Notes: generated from the letters alone by a model not told the origin. A stretch of DNA of 64,000 nucleotides from VAXT01 sp963774625 (GCA_963774625.1 CAVZFQ010000015.1:247406-311405); one strand, 5' to 3'. Shown: positions 7,330 through 15,488, numbered from the stretch's first letter. Numbers and translations are program-made.

Positions 7330-8574
7330 TCACCGATCCCGAGCGAGTGAGACGGCGAGCTTCGCGGCGCGCGCGAGTGGCGCGGGGATCTCGGCGGCCG
7401 TGAGCGCCGCAAAGCGGCGCCAGGCTCGTTCGGGCTTGTGACTATGCCCCTTGAGGCCTGCAACAGCCTCGAAGTCCGGCTCGAGGACGACAAGCCGCTC
7501 GGAGCCCGCGGTCTCTGCGATCAGCGCGTTTAGCGCCTTATCGGCCGCGGTCGGCTTGCGGCCCGGTCGGGCGTCGCTGTCGTGGACGACCACGAACGGC
7601 ACACCAACGACGCGGCAGATCCGTCCGAAGAGCGGCATGTTCGGCTTGCCGCCGCACTCGACGATCGAGATCGCCTCGCGGTCGGGGTCGTAGCCGAGCG
7701 CAGCAAAGACAAAGGGAAGAGCGAGCTTCTCGGTTTGGCCCTCCACGAGCACGGCAGCGTGCGCGAGGAAGAGCTCGCTGCGCGCGGCGTCGAACTCGGT
7801 GAGGACTCTGAAGTCCTCGCCTGGAGTGACGGGACGGGGTTGCAACGCGCGCGTTCCCTTCTGTACCCGCTCGATGAAGACGAGCTCGTCGAGGCGTGCG
7901 ACGCTGAGAAACGACGGCGAGTGCGTCGAGTAGATGACCTGGTTCCCTCCGTCTGCAAACTGACGTAACAACCGGTACAGGTAGCGCTCCGCCTGCGGGC
8001 GCAGGTACAGCTCCGGCTCCTCGATCAACAACACGAGCCCGCGAACGCCGGATGCGCAGCACGCCTCAAGCGCCTCGACGACGGCAAGCGCCGGCGCCGC
8101 CGACGACGGCCCTCGCTGCGAAAGCGCGCTCTGGAAGATGTCGACTGCGCGTGCCGCCTCGGCGTTGACGGGCTTGCCGTCCGCGAGCAACACGCTCGAG
8201 CGGGCGGCGGCTGGAAGGAAGAGAACGGGCGGACCCGAGGATGGGCGGTCGAGCGTATGGCGCTGCGGCGTGCCGGCGAGTGCCACCTCGCCCCCGTCGG
8301 CAAGCCGGATGTAGATCGAGATCGTTCCGTCGCCGCCAACGGCCGCATCGGCGGCAATCAGCGGCGCCGCGGCGGGATCAAGGGCGGCGCGGATCGCCGC
8401 GAGCAGATTCGACTTTCCGGCGTTCGCCTCGCCCACCAGCGCACACAACGGGCCGGGCGCAAACGCGACTTCGCGGGCGCTGCGGAAGCCGCTCACCTCG
8501 ACTTCGGCGATGCCAAAGTGCCCCACGGCCGAAGCGAGAGGGGAGGAATCGCCCGCGCGTCGCCTGTCGCCCAT
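7330..8574 (-). CDS. Compact OLD-family ATPase/TOPRIM nuclease
   Basis: A 414-residue protein with an SMC/ABC-type ATPase domain and a C-terminal TOPRIM domain. Walker A is GEANAGKSNLLAAI (about 48-61) in a FGIAEVEVSGFRSAREVAF context. Walker B is VLLIEEPELYLRP, followed by the H-loop IYSTHSPSF. TOPRIM motifs are AAVLVEGQTEKLAL (Glu) and VVVHDSDARPG (DxD). These features match single-gene OLD nucleases, DNA endonucleases sometimes found as anti-phage or repair systems. It is shorter than most because the coiled-coil insertion is minimal. GGAGGAGG precedes ATG 8574. It abuts a truncated SRPBCC gene, which suggests a newly acquired gene. No UvrD-like partner (as in Gabija) is present. Confidence 0.85.
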   Translation of the reverse strand: MGDRRRAGDSSPLASAVGHFGIAEVEVSGFRSAREVAFAPGPLCALVGEANAGKSNLLAAIRAALDPAAAPLIAADAAVGGDGTISIYIRLADGGEVALAGTPQRHTLDRPSSGPPVLFLPAAARSSVLLADGKPVNAEAARAVDIFQSALSQRGPSSAAPALAVVEALEACCASGVRGLVLLIEEPELYLRPQAERYLYRLLRQFADGGNQVIYSTHSPSFLSVARLDELVFIERVQKGTRALQPRPVTPGEDFRVLTEFDAARSELFLAHAAVLVEGQTEKLALPFVFAALGYDPDREAISIVECGGKPNMPLFGRICRVVGVPFVVVHDSDARPGRKPTAADKALNALIAETAGSERLVVLEPDFEAVAGLKGHSHKPERAWRRFAALTAAEIPAPLARAAKLAVSLARDR

Positions 8575-8778
8575 CTGGCCTCCTCCAGTTCTGTGCGATC
8601 AAACCAACTATGGCGTCGGTCCTGGAAAGCAAGCCACAGGCCGCGCGCGCTGGCTTGGGCGCATACGCACGCCGCGGCGGTGTGGCGGTTGTCCGTAGTT
8701 TCGAGCAGTGCATTCGGGGCGGCCGCGGAGGCGGCGCGGTACGCCTTGTGCGAGCGTGCGGGTGAAAGGAGGTGCGAC

Positions 8779-9060
8779 ATGGCGACAACCACGTCACACG
8801 AGCCGTCCCGGATCGTCCAGGAGAGGCCGAGCTGGTCGTTGCAGCTCCTCGTCCCCGAGATGTGGACGACGCTGGCGATTGTCGTAATCTGGCTTTCCGT
8901 GCTGTTCGCGGCCGTCTACGGGCCGAACCTCGAGACCACTGGTGCCGGGGGCGATCACACCACGCTTCCGTCGGTGATTCCCGTGGCACTGTTCGCGTTC
9001 TTCGCCACGTGGGTCGTCTCACTGCGCGGCTACGGCCACGAGCGGAACCGCACCGGCTGA
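8779..9060 (+). CDS. Small two-span membrane protein
   Basis: A 93-residue protein starting at ATG 8779 after an ideal AAAGGAGGT site. Two hydrophobic stretches (about 30-48, TTLAIVVIWLSVLFAAVYG; about 65-82, SVIPVALFAFFATWVVSL) flank a short Gly/Asp-rich loop, and the tail RGYGHERNRTG is basic. No known domain was recognised. It lies divergent from the OLD nuclease and about 140 bases upstream of formate-THF ligase on the same strand. Confidence 0.75.
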   Translation: MATTTSHEPSRIVQERPSWSLQLLVPEMWTTLAIVVIWLSVLFAAVYGPNLETTGAGGDHTTLPSVIPVALFAFFATWVVSLRGYGHERNRTG

Positions 9061-9162
9061 CGACCGGGCGCCTGAGCGCGGACGAGAACTCGGTCTGCGA
9101 TCAACCGGCGTCCAAGCCGTCCGAGCTTCGGTTTTCCCGCGATGGAGGATCAGCGCGCACCC

Positions 9163-9178
9163 CGATGCCCGGGCATCG
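9163..9178 (+). promoter_or_regulatory. 16-base perfect palindrome before fhs
   Basis: CGATGCCCGGGCATCG, 22 bases before the chosen GTG start. It could be an operator or a translation-masking hairpin next to the GGAGG at 9183-9187. Confidence 0.4.
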
Positions 9179-9199
9179 ATGCGGAGGCATCGTCCGGAT

Positions 9200-10852
9200 G
9201 TGGCCACCACAGTGCCCAATGCACCTCGTCGCCTCGAGCCGAGGGAGATCACCGCTGTTGCGGCCGACCTGGGGCTCGGGCGCGAGGACTTCGAGTTGTA
9301 CGGCAAGCACAAGGCCAAGCTCGGCCTCGACCTCCTCGGCTCGCTCGCGGGTCGGCCGGAGGGGAAGCTCGTCGCCGTCACCGCCATGACCCCGACGAAG
9401 TCGGGTGAGGGCAAGACGACGACGGCCGTCGCGCTGAGCGATGGACTCGCCAGGATCGGCGAGCGCCCGCTCGCATGCTTGCGCGAGCCGTCAGTCGGGC
9501 CGGTACTGGGAGCCAAGGGCGGGGGAACCGGCGGCGGGCGGGCGCAGGTCGTGCCGATGGAGGACATCAACCTCCACTTCACGGGCGACTTGCACGCGAT
9601 CGCCGCTGCGAACAACCTCCTGGCCTCGGCGGTCGATGCGCACCTCGTGCACGGGAACGAGCTCCGGATCGACCCCGCGACGATCACGTGGCGGCGGTGC
9701 CTCGACATCGAGGACCGTCTTCTGCGCCGCATCTCGATCGGCGTCGGCGAAGAAGGGCCGTTCCCACGGGAGACGGGGTTCGACATCACTGCGGCCTCGG
9801 AGGTGATGGCGGTGCTGGCGTCCGCCGGCGACCTCCACGATCTCCGACGGCGGCTCGGCGCGATCACCGTTGCTGAGACCGTCGGAGGAGAGCCGGTGAC
9901 GGCAGAACAGCTGGAGGTGGCCGGAACGATGGCCGTCCTGCTCCGAGATGCCGCCAAACCCAACCTCGTCCAGACGCTGGAGGGCAACCCGGCCATTGTC
10001 CACTGCGGTCCATTCGCCAACATCGCCCACGGCAACAACTCGCTGGCTGCCGACCTCCTCGGCTTGAAGCTCGCAGACTTCGTGGTTACGGAGGCGGGAT
10101 TCGGGTCGGACCTCGGGTTCGAGAAACTGATGCACATCGTCTGCCGCGCCGGCGAAATCTTCCCGGCAGCGGTCGTGCTCGTCGCGACCACGAAGGCGAT
10201 GAAGCGCGCGGGCGGCGACGAGGGCGGAGGCCTGAAGGCGCTCGAGCGCGGGGCCGCGAACCTGGCTGCGCACCTTAAGATCGTCGAGGCGTTCGGGCTG
10301 AAGGCGGTCGTCGCCGTAAACCGCTTCCCGCGCGACACTGCCGACGAACTACAGGCGGTCAACATGCTCGCGCTCGAGCACGGGGCGTTTGCGGCCGAGC
10401 TCTGCGACGGATTTGCACGAGGTGGGGAAGGCGCGATCGAGCTCGCCGAAGTCGTCGCCGATGCAGCTCGCCGCGACACCGCGCCGACTTTCATCTACGA
10501 CCTCGATGCCCCGGTCGAGGAGAAGATCGCAACGGTCGCCAGGCGTGTCTACGGCGCGGCGGGCATCAACATGTCGCCGCTCGCCGCGGCCCAGCTTTCG
10601 AAACTCTCGGCGGAGGTGCGGCGCCTGCCCGTCTGCATGGCCAAGACGCACCTCTCATTGTCCCACGACCCAGAGCAGGCGGGCGTCCCGCGCGGCTTCG
10701 TCCTACCGGTGCGCGAGCTTCGTCCCTACACCGGCGCAGGCTGGATCGTCGCCGTCTGCGCCGAAACCCAGACCATGCCCGGGCTTCCCGCACATTCCGC
10801 GGCCGAGCGCATCGATCTGGACTCGGAGGGCCAGATCACCGGTCTTTCCTGA
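9200..10852 (+). CDS. fhs: Formate-tetrahydrofolate ligase
   Basis: Catalyses formate + THF + ATP to 10-formyl-THF, ADP and Pi, feeding one-carbon metabolism in the cytosol. The P-loop is TPTKSGEGKTTTAVAL. The family block LREPSVGPVLGAKGGGTGGG continues with RAQVVPMEDINLHFTGD. GNPAIVHCGPFANIAHGNNS is also diagnostic. About 550 residues, the usual size. The start is uncertain: GTG 9200 has GGAGG 12 bases upstream, while ATG 9179 lies directly after a palindrome and lacks a ribosome site. FolD and glycine-cleavage genes are not nearby. Confidence 0.95.
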   Translation: MATTVPNAPRRLEPREITAVAADLGLGREDFELYGKHKAKLGLDLLGSLAGRPEGKLVAVTAMTPTKSGEGKTTTAVALSDGLARIGERPLACLREPSVGPVLGAKGGGTGGGRAQVVPMEDINLHFTGDLHAIAAANNLLASAVDAHLVHGNELRIDPATITWRRCLDIEDRLLRRISIGVGEEGPFPRETGFDITAASEVMAVLASAGDLHDLRRRLGAITVAETVGGEPVTAEQLEVAGTMAVLLRDAAKPNLVQTLEGNPAIVHCGPFANIAHGNNSLAADLLGLKLADFVVTEAGFGSDLGFEKLMHIVCRAGEIFPAAVVLVATTKAMKRAGGDEGGGLKALERGAANLAAHLKIVEAFGLKAVVAVNRFPRDTADELQAVNMLALEHGAFAAELCDGFARGGEGAIELAEVVADAARRDTAPTFIYDLDAPVEEKIATVARRVYGAAGINMSPLAAAQLSKLSAEVRRLPVCMAKTHLSLSHDPEQAGVPRGFVLPVRELRPYTGAGWIVAVCAETQTMPGLPAHSAAERIDLDSEGQITGLS

Positions 10853-11171
10853 CTTCGCCCTCTTGGCGGCGACATCTCGTCTCCGCAGCTTCGCCTGCGC
10901 CGATTACGGGAAACGCGACGCCTACGATCCGCGCCGGCGCGGATGCGCTTGCCGGCCCGGCTCGGAGACGGTGTGGACGATGATCGCCACCTAGTACCAG
11001 CTCCTAGCCGGGCTCCTCTACGAGCGAGGCTCCTCTTCGCGGCGGGATCCGGCACCGGCACAACGTGCCGCTTCCGCCCCGATCAGCTGACGAGCGAGTC
11101 CGTATTTCCCCGCGCCTCCGATCGGCGTGGAGCCCGATGCGCTGGGCTCGGGCCACGCGCATGATCGAGCC
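10853..11171. other. Intergenic region with two palindromes
   Basis: There is no convincing gene in these 319 bases. An 18-base perfect palindrome (10927-10944, ATCCGCGCC then GGCGCGGAT) could form a hairpin after fhs. A second hairpin (CGGCAC 11055-11060, GTGCCG 11064-11069) has a 3-base loop. Neither has a T-tract. Confidence 0.45.
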
Positions 11172-11927
11172 ATGCAACGGATTGCAGTCACCGTCCGCCT
11201 GCGAGCGGGGGCCGAGGCCGAAGCCCAAAAACTGATCGAAGCCGGACCACCGTTCGATCTCGGCGACGCTGGATTCGAGCAGCACTCGGTCTTCGCGGGG
11301 AGCGACCTGGTCGTGTTCGTGTTCGAAGGCGACGACGTCGAGCGACATCTGGCGGCGCTCCTCAACGATCGCGTTCGTTCGGCTGGGCTCGGTGCCTGGG
11401 CGCCCGTGCTCGCGGAGTCGCCTCGAGTGGCTCACGAGACCTACTACTGGAGCGGAAAGGAGAACACCATGAAGACGATCGTCATCGCAACCGATGGTTC
11501 ACCCTCGGCACTCGAGGCTGTCGAGTACGGGCTCGAGCTTGCCTCCGACCAGGATGCAGAGCCGATCTTCGTCCACGTCGCGCCGGCCATCGAAGTACTT
11601 CCGGTCACCGGCTTCGGCATGGGGGCGACCGCTTCTGTGCCACACGAGCTCGACGCGCACGACCGCGAAGCGCTCGACGCCGCAGTCGAGATCGCGGAGA
11701 TGCGGGGGCTAGAGGCAAAGGCCGAGCTCCTGACCGGCAATGCCGCCGACACGATCGTCGCCTACGCGGACTCCGTCGACGCCGATCTGATCGTCGTCGG
11801 CTCCCGCGGGCACGGCGCGATTGCCGGCGCGCTGCTCGGAAGCGTCTCGCGGAGCGTGTTGCGGGAGGCAACCCGGCCCGTTCTCGTTGTTCGCGGAGCG
11901 GCCGACCGCGTCGAGTCTCTGGCGTGA
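11172..11927 (+). CDS. Small alpha/beta domain fused to universal stress protein (UspA)
   Basis: The reading frame is continuous over 251 residues. Residues 1-99 form the same domain as the C-terminal part of the 1377-2054 protein (MQRIAVTVRLRAGAEAEAQ, EAGPPFDLGDAGFE). Residues 100-251 are a complete UspA domain beginning MKTIVIATDGSPSALEAVEY. Its ATP-binding C-terminal signature is VVGSRGHGAIAGALLGSVSR, then SVLREATRPVLVV. An in-frame ATG at 11469 has a strong AAAGGAG site, so UspA may also be made alone, and a fusion-plus-short-form arrangement is possible. The 11172 start lacks a strong ribosome site. USPs bind nucleotides and act in stress survival. Confidence 0.8.
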   Translation: MQRIAVTVRLRAGAEAEAQKLIEAGPPFDLGDAGFEQHSVFAGSDLVVFVFEGDDVERHLAALLNDRVRSAGLGAWAPVLAESPRVAHETYYWSGKENTMKTIVIATDGSPSALEAVEYGLELASDQDAEPIFVHVAPAIEVLPVTGFGMGATASVPHELDAHDREALDAAVEIAEMRGLEAKAELLTGNAADTIVAYADSVDADLIVVGSRGHGAIAGALLGSVSRSVLREATRPVLVVRGAADRVESLA

Positions 11928-11951
11928 CCGGATTCCTAGGCAAGTAGGCAT

Positions 11952-12010
11952 CGCTCCGGCTCTCCGGCTCTCCGTCGCTCCGGCTCTCCGGCTCGCCCGG
12001 GAGCCGGAGC
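11952..12010. repeat. 24-base tandem repeat ending in an inverted repeat
   Basis: CGCTCCGGCTCTCCGGCTC occurs at 11952 and again 24 bases later at 11976. The second copy's GCTCCGGCTC (11977-11986) pairs perfectly with GAGCCGGAGC (12001-12010). It lies just downstream of the stress protein and could act as its terminator hairpin. Confidence 0.5.
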
Positions 12011-12090
12011 CTGCGGCGCGGGGGAGGGGAAGCGGCTATGGACAACTACCTGTTCTTGAAACTTCAGGGTTTCTCCCGCACTCGGTTCGT

Positions 12091-12184
12091 GGGGAATCAC
12101 TCATGTGCATCGGTTCGCGCCCCGATGCCGCGTGGCCCCTTCCAGAGGACGCTCTCTCCCAAGCAAACCAAGGAGCTACCCGAA
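12091..12184 (+). promoter_or_regulatory. Duplicated leader, copy 1
   Basis: This leader of the TolB-like gene is closely similar to 13271-13362, in front of the PQQ-like gene. Both begin GGGGAATCACTCAT and contain GCATCGG (12107-12113) pairing with CCGATGC (12122-12128) over an 8-base loop, then GTGGCCC and AAGGAG. The similarity continues into the signal-peptide codons. Confidence 0.6.
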
Positions 12185-13216
12185 ATGACAAAGTCAGCAC
12201 ACACACTCCTCATCGCCGTGGCACTCGCCGCGGCCGCGATCATGCTCCTCATCCCCGGGACCGGGGCGGCCAGCATCAGCCCAATTCCGCTTTCTACGAG
12301 TTGGGAAGTCGTCTTCACGAGCCCGATGGACGGGATGTCGGACATCTATGCGATGAAGTCCGACGGCAAGGCCGTCAACCTCACGCACGACAGATACGTC
12401 AGGACCGACGTGCAGCCGCACTGGTCCCCTGACGGATCACAGGTTCTCTTCACGCGCTACTGGGTCAATGGTGGCGCGAGCATCATGATCATGCGCGTTA
12501 GCGCCGACGGGCAGAAGCTGATCAATCTGACCCCGAGCTTCAGCCGATTGGTGCAGAACATCGACCCCAACTGGTCGCCTGACGGCTCGCGGATCGTCTT
12601 CGCGAGCAATCGGGACGGCAACTTCGACCTTTACACGATGAACACGGAGGGCCAGAAGGTCGCTCGGCTCACCAAGACCAACTCTCCCACCGCGAACATC
12701 GAGCCCGACTGGGCTCCCAACGGCAAGGGAGTCGTCTTCTCCCGCCAGGGGACCGGGACGGACGGGTTCGAGACGAGCAGCTTGTGGGTCGTCTCCGCAA
12801 GCCGCACGGTCACCCAGTTGACGAGCCCCAAGGGCTTTGAAGGTGACCGTGGAGCGGTCTGGTCTCCCGATGGGACGACGATCGCCTTCTACAGCGACCG
12901 TGCAGGCTCGAGCGATCTCTATGTGCTCGACATGACGCTGGGCATTGGCCCGGAGCGAGTGACATGGAGCGAAAAGTCCGAGACCGACCCCACGTGGGCG
13001 AACGGAACGAGCCTCGTCTACGTCAGCACAGTCACCGGCGACACGGAGTTCTGGATGCTCAACCTGAAGGGCATGGGCCCGTCGCCTGAGCAGCAGCTCA
13101 CGTTCGACGGACAGAACAAGGCCCACCCGGACTGGAAGCTCCTACCCTCTGCGACTCCGGGCACGGATCCTGCCGAGGCCGCGACCACCGGCGCGATCAC
13201 TGTCTCCAGCAAGTAA
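12185..13216 (+). CDS. Exported TolB-like beta-propeller protein
   Basis: A 343-residue protein with a signal peptide (MTKSAHTLLIAVALAAAAIM, then LLIPGTGAAS). Repeated PD40/WD40-like blades follow, for example SPDGSQVLFTRYW, SPDGSRIVFASNRDGNFDLY, APNGKGVVFSRQG and SPDGTTIAFYSDRAGSSDLY. Such propellers usually bind proteins or ligands outside the cytoplasm. No Tol-Pal genes are near, so a Tol role is not implied. Unlike its neighbours it has no poly-Pro/PASTA tail. ATG 12185 follows AAGGAG at suitable spacing. A terminator hairpin (13242-13259) follows the stop. Confidence 0.87.
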   Translation: MTKSAHTLLIAVALAAAAIMLLIPGTGAASISPIPLSTSWEVVFTSPMDGMSDIYAMKSDGKAVNLTHDRYVRTDVQPHWSPDGSQVLFTRYWVNGGASIMIMRVSADGQKLINLTPSFSRLVQNIDPNWSPDGSRIVFASNRDGNFDLYTMNTEGQKVARLTKTNSPTANIEPDWAPNGKGVVFSRQGTGTDGFETSSLWVVSASRTVTQLTSPKGFEGDRGAVWSPDGTTIAFYSDRAGSSDLYVLDMTLGIGPERVTWSEKSETDPTWANGTSLVYVSTVTGDTEFWMLNLKGMGPSPEQQLTFDGQNKAHPDWKLLPSATPGTDPAEAATTGAITVSSK

Positions 13217-13241
13217 GTACCCAACCCATCACTCTCTAAGG

Positions 13242-13259
13242 GGCCCGCGCAAGCGGGCC
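13242..13259 (+). terminator. Hairpin terminator after the TolB-like gene
   Basis: GGCCCGC (13242-13248), loop GCAA, GCGGGCC (13253-13259), then TCCGTTATT. A perfect 7-base stem with a GNRA-type loop. Confidence 0.7.
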
Positions 13260-13270
13260 TCCGTTATTGC

Positions 13271-13362
13271 GGGGAATCACTCATCTCGCATCGGTTTCCG
13301 CCCCGATGCCGTGTGGCCCTATCCAGATGACGCTGTCTCCAAGCAATCGAAGGAGATACTCA
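13271..13362 (+). promoter_or_regulatory. Duplicated leader, copy 2
   Basis: Near-copy of 12091-12184. GCATCGG (13288-13294) pairs with CCGATGC (13303-13309), again with an 8-base loop, followed by AAGGAG and the GTG start of the PQQ-like gene. The loop bases differ between the copies while the stem is kept. Confidence 0.6.
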
Positions 13363-14853
13363 GTGACAAGGACAACTCACACACTTTTCATCGCCGTGAC
13401 CCTTGCCGCGGCCGCCGTCATGCTCCTCGTCCCCGGGACGGGGTCGGGTGCCGCAATTCCGACGAACACGAGCTCGGTGTCCGCCGCCTCTCCCGGCGTC
13501 GTCAAGTGGCGCTTCCAGGTCAGCGGTCAGTACGTCCTGAACCGGCCGGCGGTTGGCCCCGACGGCGGAGTGGTCGTCACGAGCTCGACCGGCGACGTCT
13601 ACTCGCTGACCGCCGATGGCGTCCTCCGCTGGGTCGTGCGCTCGATGGGCTCATACGGAGGGCCTTCGATCGGCCTCGACGGCACCACTTACGTAGCCTC
13701 CGGAAGCACCATCACCGCGATTGCACCGGACGGCTCGATCAGGTGGAGCTACACCGAGCCCTCCACGGGGCAGGGTGTGATCGCCGGGCCGACGGTCGGT
13801 CCCGACGGGAACATCTATGTGATCTCGGACTACGGCGGCCTCGGCGCCTTCGCGCTGTCGCCCGCTGGCCAGCTCCTATGGAGCAACCCTGGCAACCCGA
13901 CGTTCTCGGAGTACGGTCAGCTCGGAGCGGAGATCGTGTTCGGCTCAGGGCGGCTGTACGCCGCCTTCGACGAGTACGGCGTTGCCCCGAGCACGACGTT
14001 CGGCCTGTCGCTGACCGGAGCCCAGCAGTGGGCACGATCGATCGGCGGCAGCGACGACATGTTCATGCAGCAGCAGCGCCAACCGGCGACCGGCTCCGAC
14101 GGCAGCCTCTACCTGACCGCGATGGGCGGCGGCAACGGCTGGGGCCTGCGCCGCGTCGACCCTGGTAGCGGCGACGTGCTCTGGAACTACTCCCCGTGGC
14201 CGTCGAACGGGATGTCGCCGCCAAGTGTCGGGCCGGACGGCTCGGTCTACTTCTCGCGCAGCCTCGCCTACCTGGAATCGGTTACCCCTGCCGGGCAGTC
14301 GCGCTGGACGTTCTCCGACGGCTCGATCATCGACCACCCCGCGGTGAGCCCCGACGGCAGCATCGTCGTCGCTGGGAATCGCCCGAACTTCGGGGAGCCC
14401 GGATCCGCGCGTGGCTGGAACGCCTCTACCGGCGCGCTCTCCTGGCAGGTCGACCTTCCCAACGAGGATGGCGGCTACCAGATCGCCTACACGCAGCCTC
14501 GGTTCTCCGCTGACAGTGGGACGGCCTATTTCGGCACAGCCATCCTCGCCGGCGGGGACGAGTACTCCTACCTGTACGCGGTGGATACGGGCGTGTCGCC
14601 TCCTCCGCCTCCGCCTCCGCCTCCTCCACCGCCACCACCGCCCCCGCTTCCTCTAGGCCAGTGCTTGGTGCCCGAGGTCGTTGGTATGACACTCGAAAAG
14701 GCGCGAGCAGCGATCAGCGTCGCAGGATGCTCGGTCGGAAGCGTCAAGCGAGTTCGCTCGAAGCAAGTTGGGCTCGTGATCGCCCAGACCCCCAAGGCGG
14801 GCACGAAGCTGCTACTTGACGGTCAGGTACATCTCACCGTCGGGCGCAAGTAA
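13363..14853 (+). CDS. Exported PQQ-type beta-propeller with poly-Pro linker and PASTA-like tail
   Basis: A 496-residue protein. The signal peptide (VTRTTHTLFIAVTLAAAAVM) is nearly the same as that of the preceding gene. A PQQ/quinoprotein-like propeller spans about residues 40-405, with blades such as VKWRFQVSGQYVLNRPAVGP, DGGVVVTSSTGDVYSLTADG and IRWSYTEPSTGQGVIAGPTV. A run of 16 Pro follows, then a basic tail of about 65 residues (CLVPEVVGMTLEKARAAI, CSVGSVKRVRSKQVGLVIAQ) resembling one PASTA repeat with two Cys. GTG 13363 follows AAGGAG. The propeller is highly similar to the inverted gene at 16439-17950. A surface or secreted location is inferred; the ligand is unknown. Confidence 0.87.
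   Translation: MTRTTHTLFIAVTLAAAAVMLLVPGTGSGAAIPTNTSSVSAASPGVVKWRFQVSGQYVLNRPAVGPDGGVVVTSSTGDVYSLTADGVLRWVVRSMGSYGGPSIGLDGTTYVASGSTITAIAPDGSIRWSYTEPSTGQGVIAGPTVGPDGNIYVISDYGGLGAFALSPAGQLLWSNPGNPTFSEYGQLGAEIVFGSGRLYAAFDEYGVAPSTTFGLSLTGAQQWARSIGGSDDMFMQQQRQPATGSDGSLYLTAMGGGNGWGLRRVDPGSGDVLWNYSPWPSNGMSPPSVGPDGSVYFSRSLAYLESVTPAGQSRWTFSDGSIIDHPAVSPDGSIVVAGNRPNFGEPGSARGWNASTGALSWQVDLPNEDGGYQIAYTQPRFSADSGTAYFGTAILAGGDEYSYLYAVDTGVSPPPPPPPPPPPPPPPPLPLGQCLVPEVVGMTLEKARAAISVAGCSVGSVKRVRSKQVGLVIAQTPKAGTKLLLDGQVHLTVGRK
14599..14646 (+). repeat. Poly-proline codon repeat
   Basis: Sixteen consecutive CCN codons linking the propeller and PASTA-like tail. Length is likely unstable. Confidence 0.8.
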
Positions 14854-14873
14854 TTTGGAGCCTCGGCGGGATT

Positions 14874-14907
14874 GCCGGGGACGGGCTCAAGACGGCCCGT
14901 CCCCGGC
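14874..14907 (+). terminator. Strong hairpin terminator of the PQQ-like gene
   Basis: GCCGGGGACGGGC (14874-14886) pairs perfectly over 13 bases with 14895-14907 and is followed by TCTAGCTT. It sits 21 bases after the stop. Confidence 0.75.
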
Positions 14908-14921
14908 TCTAGCTTCAAGCG

Positions 14922-14956
14922 GCGGCCGAGGCCCTCACAGTGCAGACCTCGGCCGC
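14922..14956 (-). terminator. Hairpin terminator for the convergent secreted-protein gene
   Basis: GCGGCCGAGG (14922-14931) pairs with CCTCGGCCGC (14947-14956), 11 bases beyond the stop of the minus-strand gene at 14967. Confidence 0.6.
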
Positions 14957-14966
14957 GATGAATGGC

Positions 14967-15488
14967 TTACGGCTGTACCCGGACGTTTCCTTGCACGTCC
15001 CACGGACCGAAGCGGGGTAGGTTCGGGCTATTGCAGAACGCCTCGTTGGCGGCCTCGTCGCCGAATCCGATGAGGCTCGACCGATCCGGTGGTGCGTCTT
15101 CGCCTTCTCCGTTGTCGAAGACCTGGAACCAGGCGAACGTGCCCGCCGGAATCGTCGGATCGTTGCTGGTCCTGATCACGCCTCCGATCTTCGCCCGGTT
15201 GCCGTCGTAGATGTTCATGCAGGTGACGTCGACGCCGAAGTTGAACGAGTCGCCCTCGACGACCTGGTGATAGGTGAAATGGCCGGTGACGTTCCCTTCT
15301 GCGTCCTTTCTGGCGGTGAATGCGAGCGGCTGATTTCGCACCTCCACCTCGAACGGGTTCGGCAGCGGGATCGTCCAGTGGATGCCCCCGGTCGCGGATT
15401 GCACCGACCCATCGGGTGAGGCAACTGCGAACGGGACTGCAAGCAGGCCGGCAATGCCGGCGAGCGCCAGGACACTGCGCACGTGCAT
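14967..15488 (-). CDS. Small secreted protein, unknown function
   Basis: A 173-residue protein with a clear signal peptide (MHVRSVLALAGIAGLLAVPF, AVASPDG). The mature part is mostly beta (LAFTARKDAEGNVTGHFTYH, FNFGVDVTCMNIYDGN) and holds two Cys that could form a disulfide. A region with DNGEGEDAPPDRSSLIG and a C-terminal ...GNVRVQP follows. AAGGAGGAG precedes ATG 15488. No enzymatic motif was recognised. It lies between two inverted PQQ-like paralogues and downstream of the broken AraC-type gene on the same strand; the spacing of about 65 bases leaves co-transcription possible. Confidence 0.82.
   Translation of the reverse strand: MHVRSVLALAGIAGLLAVPFAVASPDGSVQSATGGIHWTIPLPNPFEVEVRNQPLAFTARKDAEGNVTGHFTYHQVVEGDSFNFGVDVTCMNIYDGNRAKIGGVIRTSNDPTIPAGTFAWFQVFDNGEGEDAPPDRSSLIGFGDEAANEAFCNSPNLPRFGPWDVQGNVRVQP

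Noticed and set aside
8610..8766. 51-residue plus-strand frame upstream of the small membrane protein
   Set aside because: No ribosome site, Arg/Gly/Ala-rich, and it ends right before the strong site of the real gene.
9019..10494. Long open frame (491 residues) opposite fhs
   Set aside because: Composition is Ser/Ala/Arg-rich with no domain; it is an antisense shadow of a GC-rich real gene.
12185..13216. Tol-Pal system component
   Set aside because: Propeller repeats resemble TolB, but TolA/Q/R and Pal are absent and the organism appears to be an actinobacterium.
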